Positions 1-6,428 of a stretch of 64,000 nt of DNA are shown here, one piece after another (within the stretch, counting starts at the first letter, position 1; every line of letters begins with the position of its first letter). A program made the position numbers and the translations under genes. This DNA comes from 2-02-FULL-55-14 sp964534125. GTDB lineage: Bacteria; Bacteroidota; Ignavibacteria; UBA10030. The stretch covers positions 1 through 64,000 of the forward strand of contig CAZHOJ010000011.1 of the NCBI GenBank assembly GCA_964534125.1. Reading direction: 5' to 3'. The notes beneath the pieces were generated by a model. It saw nothing but the letters and a program-made list of their open reading frames with translations, was not told the origin of the DNA and did not search any database.

Positions 1-166
1 GGACGAAACGTTCGAGATCCTCCGACCCGGTGGAGACGTGGTCGGGGAGGAATTTGAGCGCGACGGTGCGGTCCAATTTGGTATCGGTGGCACGGTACAC
101 TACACCCATTCCGCCCTCACCCAGCTTCGCCTCTATCCTGTAATGGCCGATCGTAGAGCCGATCAT
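1..166 (-). CDS. Ser/Thr protein kinase, N-terminal part (runs off the left edge)
   Basis: Only the first 55 residues lie in the window. They contain the start of a PknB-type kinase domain: the G-H-Y lead-in, the glycine-rich loop LGEGGMGVVY (residues 15-24) and the beta-3 lysine in VALKF (K38). The protein should phosphorylate Ser/Thr in the cytoplasm; by analogy with its neighbours it probably carries a membrane segment and a PD40 propeller, but that part is outside the window. The ATG (164-166) overlaps the TGA of the kinase gene upstream as ATGA, so the two are probably translationally coupled. This is the promoter-distal member of the kinase array. Confidence 0.9.
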   Translation of the reverse strand, partial: MIGSTIGHYRIEAKLGEGGMGVVYRATDTKLDRTVALKFLPDHVSTGSEDLERFV

Positions 167-2883
167 CGGGTCACCAACATTTTGCGTTTGAGGTCTTCGA
201 ACCACTCCAGGACCACGGTAAGGTCGGTCTGACCCTGGATATTCGTTTGAAATTGGGATACCACGAACCGCTGACCGTCAGGCGTGATGTCGGCCACGGC
301 GGACGACGGAGGGAGGGCGACCACCGTACGCTCGGAGGAGTAATCGAACGGAGCGGTCCCATGGATCCGCACGGACATGACCTGGCTGCCGGCGACCCGA
401 CGCCTGTTCCTGCCGACGTTGGTCAGAAAATACAGTTCCTTGCCGCTTTCCGCCCAGAACGGAAGGGCGCCTCCTCCTGCGGAGATCTGGAACTTTGCCC
501 CTTTCCCGGGGAACGGCACGACATACACCTCGTCGGTGCCGGACTCGTTGGAGCTGTATGCGAGCCATCGTCCGTCGGGGGAGAATCTGGGTGTGGCTTC
601 GTTCGCAGGGCTCTCGAGGAACGGATATGGTGTGCGTTCGTCCTCAAGCGGGAGCATCCAGATATCTCCGTTCTGGACGAATGCGACCGTCTTGCCGTCG
701 GGCGAAGCCGAGGAGATCTCAGATACGCTGAGTCCTGTGGACAGTCGTTCCTCGCTGCGGCTGCCGTCCCACGGCTTCATGAATATGTCGACGGAAGGTC
801 CTCGCTCGGATGCGTAGATCACGTATCGTCCGTCGGGGGACCAGATGGGATAACTTGAGTTCCCGCCGCCAAAGGTGAATCTCGTCATCGTCTTTCGCTG
901 CACATGGTAGATCCAGATATCGTCGTTCGCGGCCTGTACAGTTGTGGCAAGTTTCTGGCCGTCCGGCGAGAGCGTGCCTCCGAAGTACGAATTGGCGCTG
1001 TCGAGCACAGGCGCGATCTCACCCCTCCGATCGAACCACGTCAGCCGAACGACGCCGAAGGAAGCCGGATCGGCTGGCGAGAACACTAATGCGCCTGTCC
1101 TGCTGAAGGCCAGGTACGCGTCCCCGGAGGCCGAATTCAGCCACCCGCCCTTCTCGATCTCGACCGGCTGTCCCTCCACTGTCAGTGTCGCAAGGTCCAC
1201 CCTGACGGCGAGGATAGAGTTGCCGCGGACATAGATCAGATGCCCCGTCGGAACGACTCTTCCATACGTACCTCCCCGGACCAGCACTTTTCTTTCGCCG
1301 GTGTCGAGCCGTTGGGCGATGATGAGCGCATCATCGAACGTGGAGATGTTGTCCTGCTTCGCCGTGAAGATGAGGGTGTTCCCGTCCGGAAGGAGTTGAG
1401 GGAATCTATGGCTGATCTCCCTGTTCGAGGAGTCGAGCGCTGTCACCGGCTGCGGCTCACCTCCATCGGCAGAGACGCGATGGATGGCCCTGTTCACATG
1501 TCCATACAGAATGGAGCGATCGTTCTCCCAGTAGATCCCGCGCGAAAGCCCGCCGACGTTGCAGAGCTTTTGTGCGGCCCCCCCTGACACGGGGATCTTC
1601 ATGAGGCTTCCGATGACCTCGAATGCCAGCCATCGTCCGTCGGGGGAGAAGGTCGGATACAACGCCCCGTTCGTCCCCTGAAGCGGGACCACATCGAGTT
1701 CGTTCATCTTTCTGAGATAGATCTCCGAATTCACCCCGGCGCCGCCTGCGTATGCGAAGAGAGTGCCATCGGCCGTGATATCGAGCGAGGATGTTGTCAG
1801 AGCCAGGGAGTTGTCGGGGAGCTTGATCGAGAACCGCATGACCGGGCGTTGGTCCTGTTCCACAGACCATGGGCTCCAGGCGAAGAGCGCGGCCAGAAGC
1901 AGGGCGAGTACCGTCGCGGCGGGCCACAGAAAGCGAAGGTAGCCCGGCATCGCTGTGCCTGACTCCACCGTTGCCCCTGCAGGACTGCTCTGGAACCGAC
2001 GGGCGGGAATGGTCCGCGACAGCCTAGACCTACTCGACCCCCGTTTGTGTCGTTTGAGGTCGTTCGCCACCTGTTTTGCCGCCTGCGTGCGCTCATTCGG
2101 GTCTTTCTCGAGGCACTCCATTACGATGGCATCCAGCTCGGGAGAGATGTCCGGTTTGATGGACGACATGGGAGGGGAGTCGACGTTGACGATCTCGTAT
2201 GCGATCGCCGTCTCGTGCATGCCCTTGAACGGTGCCTGCCCCGTGAGCATTTCGAACAGGAGCACGCCGAGCGAGAAGATGTCCGAGCGATGGTCCGTTT
2301 CCTGTCCCTGGACCTGTTCGGGGGACATGTATCCCGCGGTCCCAACGGTGGAGCCTTCCTTCGTAAGTCTCGATGCTCCCCGAAGCTTCGCCAGTCCGAA
2401 GTCCATGATCTGCACACGGCCATCCTTGCGGACCATGATATTCTCAGGCTTGATATCCCTATGCACTATGCCCTCTGCATGGGCCGCCGCCAGGCCTTCC
2501 GCGATCTGAATACCGATCTCGATGGCCTGTTTTTGCGACAGGGAAGAGGCACGTTCCGATAGCATCTGGCCGTCGACGAATTCCATGACGATGAAGTGTC
2601 TCACCCCGAGCGGAGGCGCCCCCGGCGCCGAAGTCGAGGGGTTGCCGTCTGCCTCGTCGATCCCGAAGATCGTACAGATGTTCGGATGATTGAGAGCCGC
2701 CGCGGCCTTGGCCTCCTGGACAAAGCGCTCCAATTCGGCCGTGCCGACCGAGACATGGTCGGGGAGGAACTTAAGCGCGACTGCTCGATCGAGTTTGGTA
2801 TCAAGAGCCCTGTAAACTACCCCCATACCTCCTTCGCCAAGCTTTGCTTCAATCCTGTAGTGTCCTATTGAGGTCCCAATCAT
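163..2883 (-). CDS. Receptor-like Ser/Thr protein kinase with PD40/TolB-like propeller
   Basis: A 906-residue eukaryotic-like kinase. Residues 9-275 form the kinase domain: P-loop LGEGGMGVVY (15-24), K38, catalytic HRD (141-143), DFG (161-163) and a Ser/Thr-rich activation segment before GYMSPEQ. A basic linker (275-315) leads to one membrane segment (about 317-336). The rest is a series of PD40-type repeats (FSPDGRW, WSPDGRY, ASPDGK, FTPDG-like motifs) expected to fold as an extracytoplasmic beta-propeller. So it is probably a signal receptor whose ligand is unknown. An insert at residues 81-95, between the beta-4 and beta-5 region of the kinase, is absent from the close paralogue at 12079-14772 and is encoded by a palindrome-like repeat. 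Its start overlaps the stop of a truncated kinase leader as ATGA, and its stop overlaps the start of the next kinase the same way. Confidence 0.95.
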   Translation of the reverse strand: MIGTSIGHYRIEAKLGEGGMGVVYRALDTKLDRAVALKFLPDHVSVGTAELERFVQEAKAAAALNHPNICTIFGIDEADGNPSTSAPGAPPLGVRHFIVMEFVDGQMLSERASSLSQKQAIEIGIQIAEGLAAAHAEGIVHRDIKPENIMVRKDGRVQIMDFGLAKLRGASRLTKEGSTVGTAGYMSPEQVQGQETDHRSDIFSLGVLLFEMLTGQAPFKGMHETAIAYEIVNVDSPPMSSIKPDISPELDAIVMECLEKDPNERTQAAKQVANDLKRHKRGSSRSRLSRTIPARRFQSSPAGATVESGTAMPGYLRFLWPAATVLALLLAALFAWSPWSVEQDQRPVMRFSIKLPDNSLALTTSSLDITADGTLFAYAGGAGVNSEIYLRKMNELDVVPLQGTNGALYPTFSPDGRWLAFEVIGSLMKIPVSGGAAQKLCNVGGLSRGIYWENDRSILYGHVNRAIHRVSADGGEPQPVTALDSSNREISHRFPQLLPDGNTLIFTAKQDNISTFDDALIIAQRLDTGERKVLVRGGTYGRVVPTGHLIYVRGNSILAVRVDLATLTVEGQPVEIEKGGWLNSASGDAYLAFSRTGALVFSPADPASFGVVRLTWFDRRGEIAPVLDSANSYFGGTLSPDGQKLATTVQAANDDIWIYHVQRKTMTRFTFGGGNSSYPIWSPDGRYVIYASERGPSVDIFMKPWDGSRSEERLSTGLSVSEISSASPDGKTVAFVQNGDIWMLPLEDERTPYPFLESPANEATPRFSPDGRWLAYSSNESGTDEVYVVPFPGKGAKFQISAGGGALPFWAESGKELYFLTNVGRNRRRVAGSQVMSVRIHGTAPFDYSSERTVVALPPSSAVADITPDGQRFVVSQFQTNIQGQTDLTVVLEWFEDLKRKMLVTR
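2604..2641. repeat. Palindrome-like repeat inserted in frame in a kinase gene
   Basis: The segment begins CCCCGAGCG and ends GTCGAGGGG, with a GC-rich centre (GGCGCC motifs). It encodes the proline-rich insert after residue 80 of the kinase. A related 19-bp sequence (11665-11683) sits at the equivalent codons of another paralogue. This is an in-frame coding expansion rather than a separate gene. Confidence 0.5.
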
Positions 2884-3086
2884 TTGAGTGCTCCTGGCAT
2901 CAGATCCCGCCTTTCGGCGGAATTCTCAAAATTCCAGCCACTCGCAGAAAACGCTCGTGGGGAATTTTGGAACTTGAGGGCGACGGTGCGGTCGAGCTTG
3001 GTGTCGGTGGCTTTGTAGACGATTCCCATGCCTCCCTCGCCTAACTTCTCGAGAATCTGGTAATGTCCGATGGTTTGTCCTACCAT
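2880..3086 (-). pseudogene. Truncated kinase leader ORF A (P-loop to beta-3 lysine only)
   Basis: An open frame of 68 codons. Residues 1-39 match the start of the array kinases: G-H-Y lead-in, P-loop LGEGGMGIVY (15-24) and VALKF with K38. At residue 40 kinase homology stops abruptly and a 29-residue tail follows, encoded by a two-hairpin element. No catalytic loop is present, so it cannot be an active kinase. Its TGA overlaps the ATG of the downstream full-length kinase (ATGA), and its ATG overlaps the stop of leader ORF B by 7 bases. Its first residues (MVGQTIGHYQI) resemble the kinase at 12079-14772, so it looks like the remnant of another array member. It could be a decayed gene or a translated leader; the sequence does not decide. 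Confidence 0.7.
2907..2969 (-). repeat. Two-hairpin element, copy A
   Basis: On the plus strand there is a short hairpin (CCGCC 2907-2911, TTTC loop, GGCGG 2916-2920), a 6-base spacer ending CT, and a long hairpin with a perfect 9-bp outer stem (CAAAATTCC 2927-2935 with GGAATTTTG 2961-2969). Inside the long hairpin both arms carry CTCG; read as minus-strand RNA this is CGAG against CGAG, a symmetric tandem G-A/A-G internal loop. It forms the tail of leader ORF A and ends shortly before the start of the next kinase. Three other copies lie at 3106-3172, 6106-6175 and 22459-22525. Confidence 0.75.
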
Positions 3087-3097
3087 GACACCTCCGT
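3087..3097 (-). promoter_or_regulatory. Shine-Dalgarno after element B
   Basis: On the minus strand ACGGAGGTGTC precedes the ATG at 3086, with GGAGG four bases from the start codon. The same segment occurs at 6087-6097 ahead of the full-length kinase there, so the sequence after the two-hairpin element supplies the ribosome-binding site of the following frame in both places. Confidence 0.6.
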
Positions 3098-3105
3098 ATG
3101 GCGGC

Positions 3106-3172
3106 CCCCGTCAGAAAACGACGGGGTCCTCAAAATGGCAGCCACTCGCCAGACGGCTCGCGGGCCATTTTG
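3106..3172 (-). repeat. Two-hairpin element, copy B
   Basis: Short hairpin CCCCGTC (3106-3112) / GACGGGG (3120-3126), 4-base spacer TCCT, long hairpin with perfect outer stem CAAAATGGC (3131-3139) / GCCATTTTG (3164-3172). The inner arms carry CTCG on both sides. The outer-stem bases differ from copy A but are compensated. The flank from 3084 to about 3136 is almost identical to 6084-6136. Confidence 0.75.
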
Positions 3173-3261
3173 GGACATTCCGCCTTCACCTAGCTTGGCT
3201 TCGATGTTGTAATGGCCTATTGAAGATCCAATCATAGTCTGCTTTCCTTGAATACCAACAT

Positions 3262-3333
3262 CGTCATGCTGAACTTGATTCAGCACCTATACGTGGGCTG
3301 AGGTACAGATCCTGAAACGAGTTCAGGATGACA
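3262..3333. repeat. Intergenic paired-hairpin repeat
   Basis: Two perfect short hairpins: TGCTGAA (3267-3273) / TTCAGCA (3279-3285), and ATCCTGAA (3309-3316) / TTCAGGAT (3322-3329), the latter followed by GACA. This type of sequence (TCATGCTGAA ... TTCAGGATGACA) is a familiar dispersed intergenic repeat in Bacteroidota-type genomes; that is from general knowledge, not checked here. It lies between leader ORF B and the end of the next kinase gene. The rest of 3236-3446 is short degenerate sequence with no gene. Confidence 0.6.
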
Positions 3334-3446
3334 GCGTGGGCCAGGTGTGATTTCCTGTCATCCCAGCTATTGGCCTGCCTGTACCTGCCTACTGGCTCGT
3401 TGCTCTTCTTCTCTGTTTCAGTCTGTCATCTGACGACTGTCGACTG

Positions 3447-6086
3447 TTATCTGAACGGGTTCTCCATCATCACCAGCTTCGCCCGCTGTCGGTTTACGCC
3501 GTACACGATCTCCTGCGTTTTCGGGTTCAGCGTGAACTGGGTCTGCGTCGTCAGGCCGGCAAACGTGTTCCGGATCTTCTGCTTCTGACCCGACGGCAGC
3601 ATCACCTTCCACAGTCCCTGGTCGTCGATGTAGATGACATGGTCGCGTGTAGGAGACGTGGCGATCGGCGGCGTGTCCATCAGTTTGCGGGGCTCTCCGA
3701 TGGGATTGAACTTCTCGTCGATCCGGACGATCCAGCGTCCTTCGTATCCGACGTGGTGGTCCCTGTAGAAGAAGTGTGTGCCGCCTTTCACGGGAATCCC
3801 AACAGTCGAATCCCTGAAGACGCGTTCCTCCGTTTCCGCAGATATGGAAAGGATCCGCGTTCCCTCGAAGCTGCTTGTGACCACCCGATCATTGTCCAGC
3901 CACAGGAGCGGGTTGCCGATGCCGATGCGCTTCGACGATCCGGGACGAGCGATGTCGACCAGGTAGGTTATGCTCGTCTGTGTTGAATCACGTCGTTCAC
4001 GGAAGGAGTAAGCGATCCGTCTTGCGTCCGGAGACCATACGGGGCTTTGCACAAGATCGAGGGTCGGTGACGTGAGCTCCACCCGCCCGCTTCCGTCCAC
4101 GTTGCTGACATAGATCGCCTGCGTCTGACGTAGTTCATCACCGCCGGTCTGTCCATACGCGATCCGATCGCCATCAGGCGAGAAGGCTGTCGTGTATCGC
4201 ACCTTGTCGTCATTCGTGATCTGGCGTGCGACGCCGGTTGCGAGCGATCCCGCCCATAGGTTTCCAACATTCTCGTTCACGTAGTAGAGGAGTTTCCCCC
4301 GGTCCTTCGAAACCCTGATTCCCAGATCAGGACCGCTCCCCTTGGTTATCTGGACGGGGTCGCCTCCGCTCGCCGGGACGATCCACAGGTTCGTATTGCC
4401 GCTCCTGTTCGAAGAGAAGATGATGTTGTCGTCCGATGTCCAGCAGACCTCATCGATGTTCTTCTTGTCGTGCGTTATCTGCGTTTGCTCACCTGTTTCT
4501 CTGTCGCCAACGATAATCTCCTGGTAGCGCTCCGGGAGGAAGGTATGGAGCCAGGCGATGTAGCGACCGTCATACGAAACTGACAACGAGACGCGGCCGA
4601 TATTTCCCAGGCCCGTTCCCCACGCATCTTCCACTTCGATCTTCAGATCGGTCCCATCGGCCGAAATGCTTGCGATGTTGACCTTGCTTGTTGGTGTGGC
4701 GTCAGCGGGTTTGAAGAAGAAAACACGTTCCCCATCCGGCTGCCATCGTGATAAAACCGCAGTATCGGCGAGAAGTCGGGTGCCACTTCCAAGAGCGGAA
4801 GCGATGTAGATGGACGGAATCCCCCTTCCGCGATTCGGAAAGGCCGTGTAGACTATTTTGCTTGCGTCGAATGACAGGTCCGCCATTTCATACACGACAC
4901 CGGAGTCCGCGACGACCGCGCGGGGTTCGCCGCCGCCTGTATTCATCAGGTACACACGTCCTACGCCATCTCTCGCATTTGTCGTAAAGGTGATCCAATT
5001 GCCGTCTCCTGAAAGGCCGGGGTAGTCGATGTCGGGAATCGGAACGTCGAGAACCTTCACCGTCATATCGGGATTCAGTTCGATGGACGAACCGGACGTC
5101 ATGAAATACACGATCCCCGCGAGGATCAGTGCCACGACTGCGATCCCTGCGCCGACAAGCATCGTGTTCTTCTTCGGGGCAGATGGGGCTGTTGATCGCT
5201 GCGCCGGCATGGTAGCTGATGATTGAGCAGCAGAGGCGGGCATCGCGGGGATCGACGCCCGGGAGATCCTGGACGACTGCTTCAGGAGCCGTCTCAGCTC
5301 ACTCACCATGTCGGCCATCGACTGATACCTGTCCTCGGGGTCTTTCTCGAGCGCGCGAGCGAGGATGTGAGAAAGGTCCGGCGACGCATCCGGGATGTAG
5401 CTTTGGACCGACTCGGGTGCCTCGTTGAGTATCGAGTACATCATTGCGGCTTCGTGTTCGCCGCGGAAGGGGAGTCTGCCGGTGAGCATTTCAAAGAGCA
5501 AAACACCGAAAGAAAAAATATCGGAGCGTGGGTCGACTGAGCCTCCCTCGATCTGCTCGGGCGCCATGTAACCGAGAGTCCCGACCGTGCTCGACGTGCG
5601 CGTCAGCTTGAGCGCACCCCTGAGCTTGGCGAGACCGAAGTCCATGACCTTCGCCTGACCGCGTTTCGTGACCATGACATTGTCGGCCTTAATGTCTCTG
5701 TGCACGATGCCCTTCGCGTGGGCCTCCTGCAGGGCGTCCCCGATCTGCACCGCCATCTGGACCGCATCCGTCACTTTGCCGACGACGGACCCGAGGGATT
5801 CACGGAGCGTGCCTCCTTCGACAAACTCCATAGCCATGTAGAGCTGTCCGTCCTGCTCATCCACGCCGTAGATGGTGCAGATGTTGGGATGGTTCAGCGC
5901 TGCGGCCGCCTGCGCCTCCTGGAGGAAGCGGGCCTTCGCCTCGGGGTCCTTCTGGACACGGTCCGGGAGGAACTTCAGAGCGACGGGGCGGTTGAGCTTG
6001 GTGTCGAGGGCGCGAAAGACCACACCCATTCCACCTTCGCCCAGTTTTTCGACGATATGGTAATGACCGATTGTTTGTCCTATCAT
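3447..6086 (-). CDS. Receptor-like Ser/Thr protein kinase with PD40 propeller
   Basis: An 879-residue member of the array. Kinase domain 9-270: P-loop 15-24, K38, HRD 129-131 followed by IKADN (the neighbours have IKPEN), DFG 149-151, and a Ser/Thr-rich activation loop (residues 161-168) before GYMAPEQ. A Ser/Ala/Pro-rich linker (272-306) leads to a membrane segment (about 309-330), then a C-terminal half with TolB/PD40-type repeats (SPDGDRIAY, WSPDARRIAY, SWTSDDN-like). Its HRDIKADN loop, different activation segment and different propeller make it the most divergent of the propeller kinases here. It is preceded by leader ORF C and a two-hairpin element; the leader stop overlaps its ATG as ATGA. 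A clear GGAGG lies four bases before the start. Confidence 0.95.
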   Translation of the reverse strand: MIGQTIGHYHIVEKLGEGGMGVVFRALDTKLNRPVALKFLPDRVQKDPEAKARFLQEAQAAAALNHPNICTIYGVDEQDGQLYMAMEFVEGGTLRESLGSVVGKVTDAVQMAVQIGDALQEAHAKGIVHRDIKADNVMVTKRGQAKVMDFGLAKLRGALKLTRTSSTVGTLGYMAPEQIEGGSVDPRSDIFSFGVLLFEMLTGRLPFRGEHEAAMMYSILNEAPESVQSYIPDASPDLSHILARALEKDPEDRYQSMADMVSELRRLLKQSSRISRASIPAMPASAAQSSATMPAQRSTAPSAPKKNTMLVGAGIAVVALILAGIVYFMTSGSSIELNPDMTVKVLDVPIPDIDYPGLSGDGNWITFTTNARDGVGRVYLMNTGGGEPRAVVADSGVVYEMADLSFDASKIVYTAFPNRGRGIPSIYIASALGSGTRLLADTAVLSRWQPDGERVFFFKPADATPTSKVNIASISADGTDLKIEVEDAWGTGLGNIGRVSLSVSYDGRYIAWLHTFLPERYQEIIVGDRETGEQTQITHDKKNIDEVCWTSDDNIIFSSNRSGNTNLWIVPASGGDPVQITKGSGPDLGIRVSKDRGKLLYYVNENVGNLWAGSLATGVARQITNDDKVRYTTAFSPDGDRIAYGQTGGDELRQTQAIYVSNVDGSGRVELTSPTLDLVQSPVWSPDARRIAYSFRERRDSTQTSITYLVDIARPGSSKRIGIGNPLLWLDNDRVVTSSFEGTRILSISAETEERVFRDSTVGIPVKGGTHFFYRDHHVGYEGRWIVRIDEKFNPIGEPRKLMDTPPIATSPTRDHVIYIDDQGLWKVMLPSGQKQKIRNTFAGLTTQTQFTLNPKTQEIVYGVNRQRAKLVMMENPFR

Positions 6087-6097
6087 GACACCTCCGT
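6087..6097 (-). promoter_or_regulatory. Shine-Dalgarno of the kinase at 3447-6086
   Basis: ACGGAGGTGTC on the minus strand directly before the ATG at 6086. It is identical to the site at 3087-3097 and lies at the downstream border of element C. Confidence 0.6.
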
Positions 6098-6105
6098 ATG
6101 GCAGC

Positions 6106-6175
6106 CCCCGTCAGACAGCGACGGGGTCCTCAAAATCGCAACGACTCGTTGGGAAGCAACTCGTCGGCGACTTTG
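6106..6175 (-). repeat. Two-hairpin element, copy C
   Basis: Short hairpin CCCCGTC (6106-6112) / GACGGGG (6120-6126), spacer TCCT, long hairpin outer stem CAAAATCGC (6131-6139) / GCGACTTTG (6167-6175). The single mismatch becomes a G-U pair in minus-strand RNA. Inner arms CGACTCGTTG / CAACTCGTCG keep CTCG on both sides and pair fully except for the tandem mismatch, with a 5-base loop. Confidence 0.75.
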
Positions 6176-6428
6176 GGACATTCCGCCCTCGCCGAGCTTG
6201 GACTCTATTTTGTAGTGACCTATTGTAGATCCGATCATAGCTTACCTTCTAATGAATGCTTCTCGCAAAGCGCGCAACGAAAGCAACGGACGCAAAGGAA
6301 GATGGGGATTGCATTCCATCATTCCATTTTTCCAATTGCCACTTGCTTCTTCCTCACCCGCTCTACGCCTGCCCCTACCTGCCTACTGCATACTGCCTAG
6401 TTGTCCTACGCTTTGGTCTGACTACTGC

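Larger units (their letters stand above)
3080..3235 (-). pseudogene. Truncated kinase leader ORF B (20 kinase codons plus element tail)
   Basis: A 51-codon frame. Residues 1-20 are the conserved start of the array kinases, ending at GEGGM in the P-loop. Residues 21-51 are encoded by the two-hairpin element and the ribosome-binding region after it. The stop (TAG 3080-3082) lies inside the start of leader ORF A, overlapping it by 7 bases. I chose the ATG at 3235 because the kinase homology begins there; the frame stays open further upstream only through an unrelated intergenic repeat. Leader ORF C at 6083-6238 has the same architecture and nearly the same element, so B and C are recent copies of one arrangement. 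Confidence 0.65.
6083..6238 (-). pseudogene. Truncated kinase leader ORF C
   Basis: A 51-codon frame beginning at the ATG 6236-6238. Residues 1-20 reproduce the kinase N-terminus to GEGGM; the remaining residues come from the two-hairpin element and the Shine-Dalgarno region. Its TGA (6083-6085) overlaps the ATG of the full-length kinase (ATGA). Compared with leader ORF B it has one extra codon in the long hairpin loop yet stays in frame. No RNA or peptide product is proven. Confidence 0.65.

Noticed and set aside
3236..3286. Upstream extension of leader ORF B
   Set aside because: Encoded by the paired-hairpin repeat at 3262-3333, so treated as chance open frame.
2907..6175. Two-hairpin elements as integron attC sites
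   Set aside because: No GTTRRRY/RYYYAAC core sites and no integrase in the window; the spacing and conserved CTCG pairs do not fit attC.
6239..6428. Short repeats between kinases as a CRISPR array
   Set aside because: Units are degenerate, unequal and without spacers; no cas genes.
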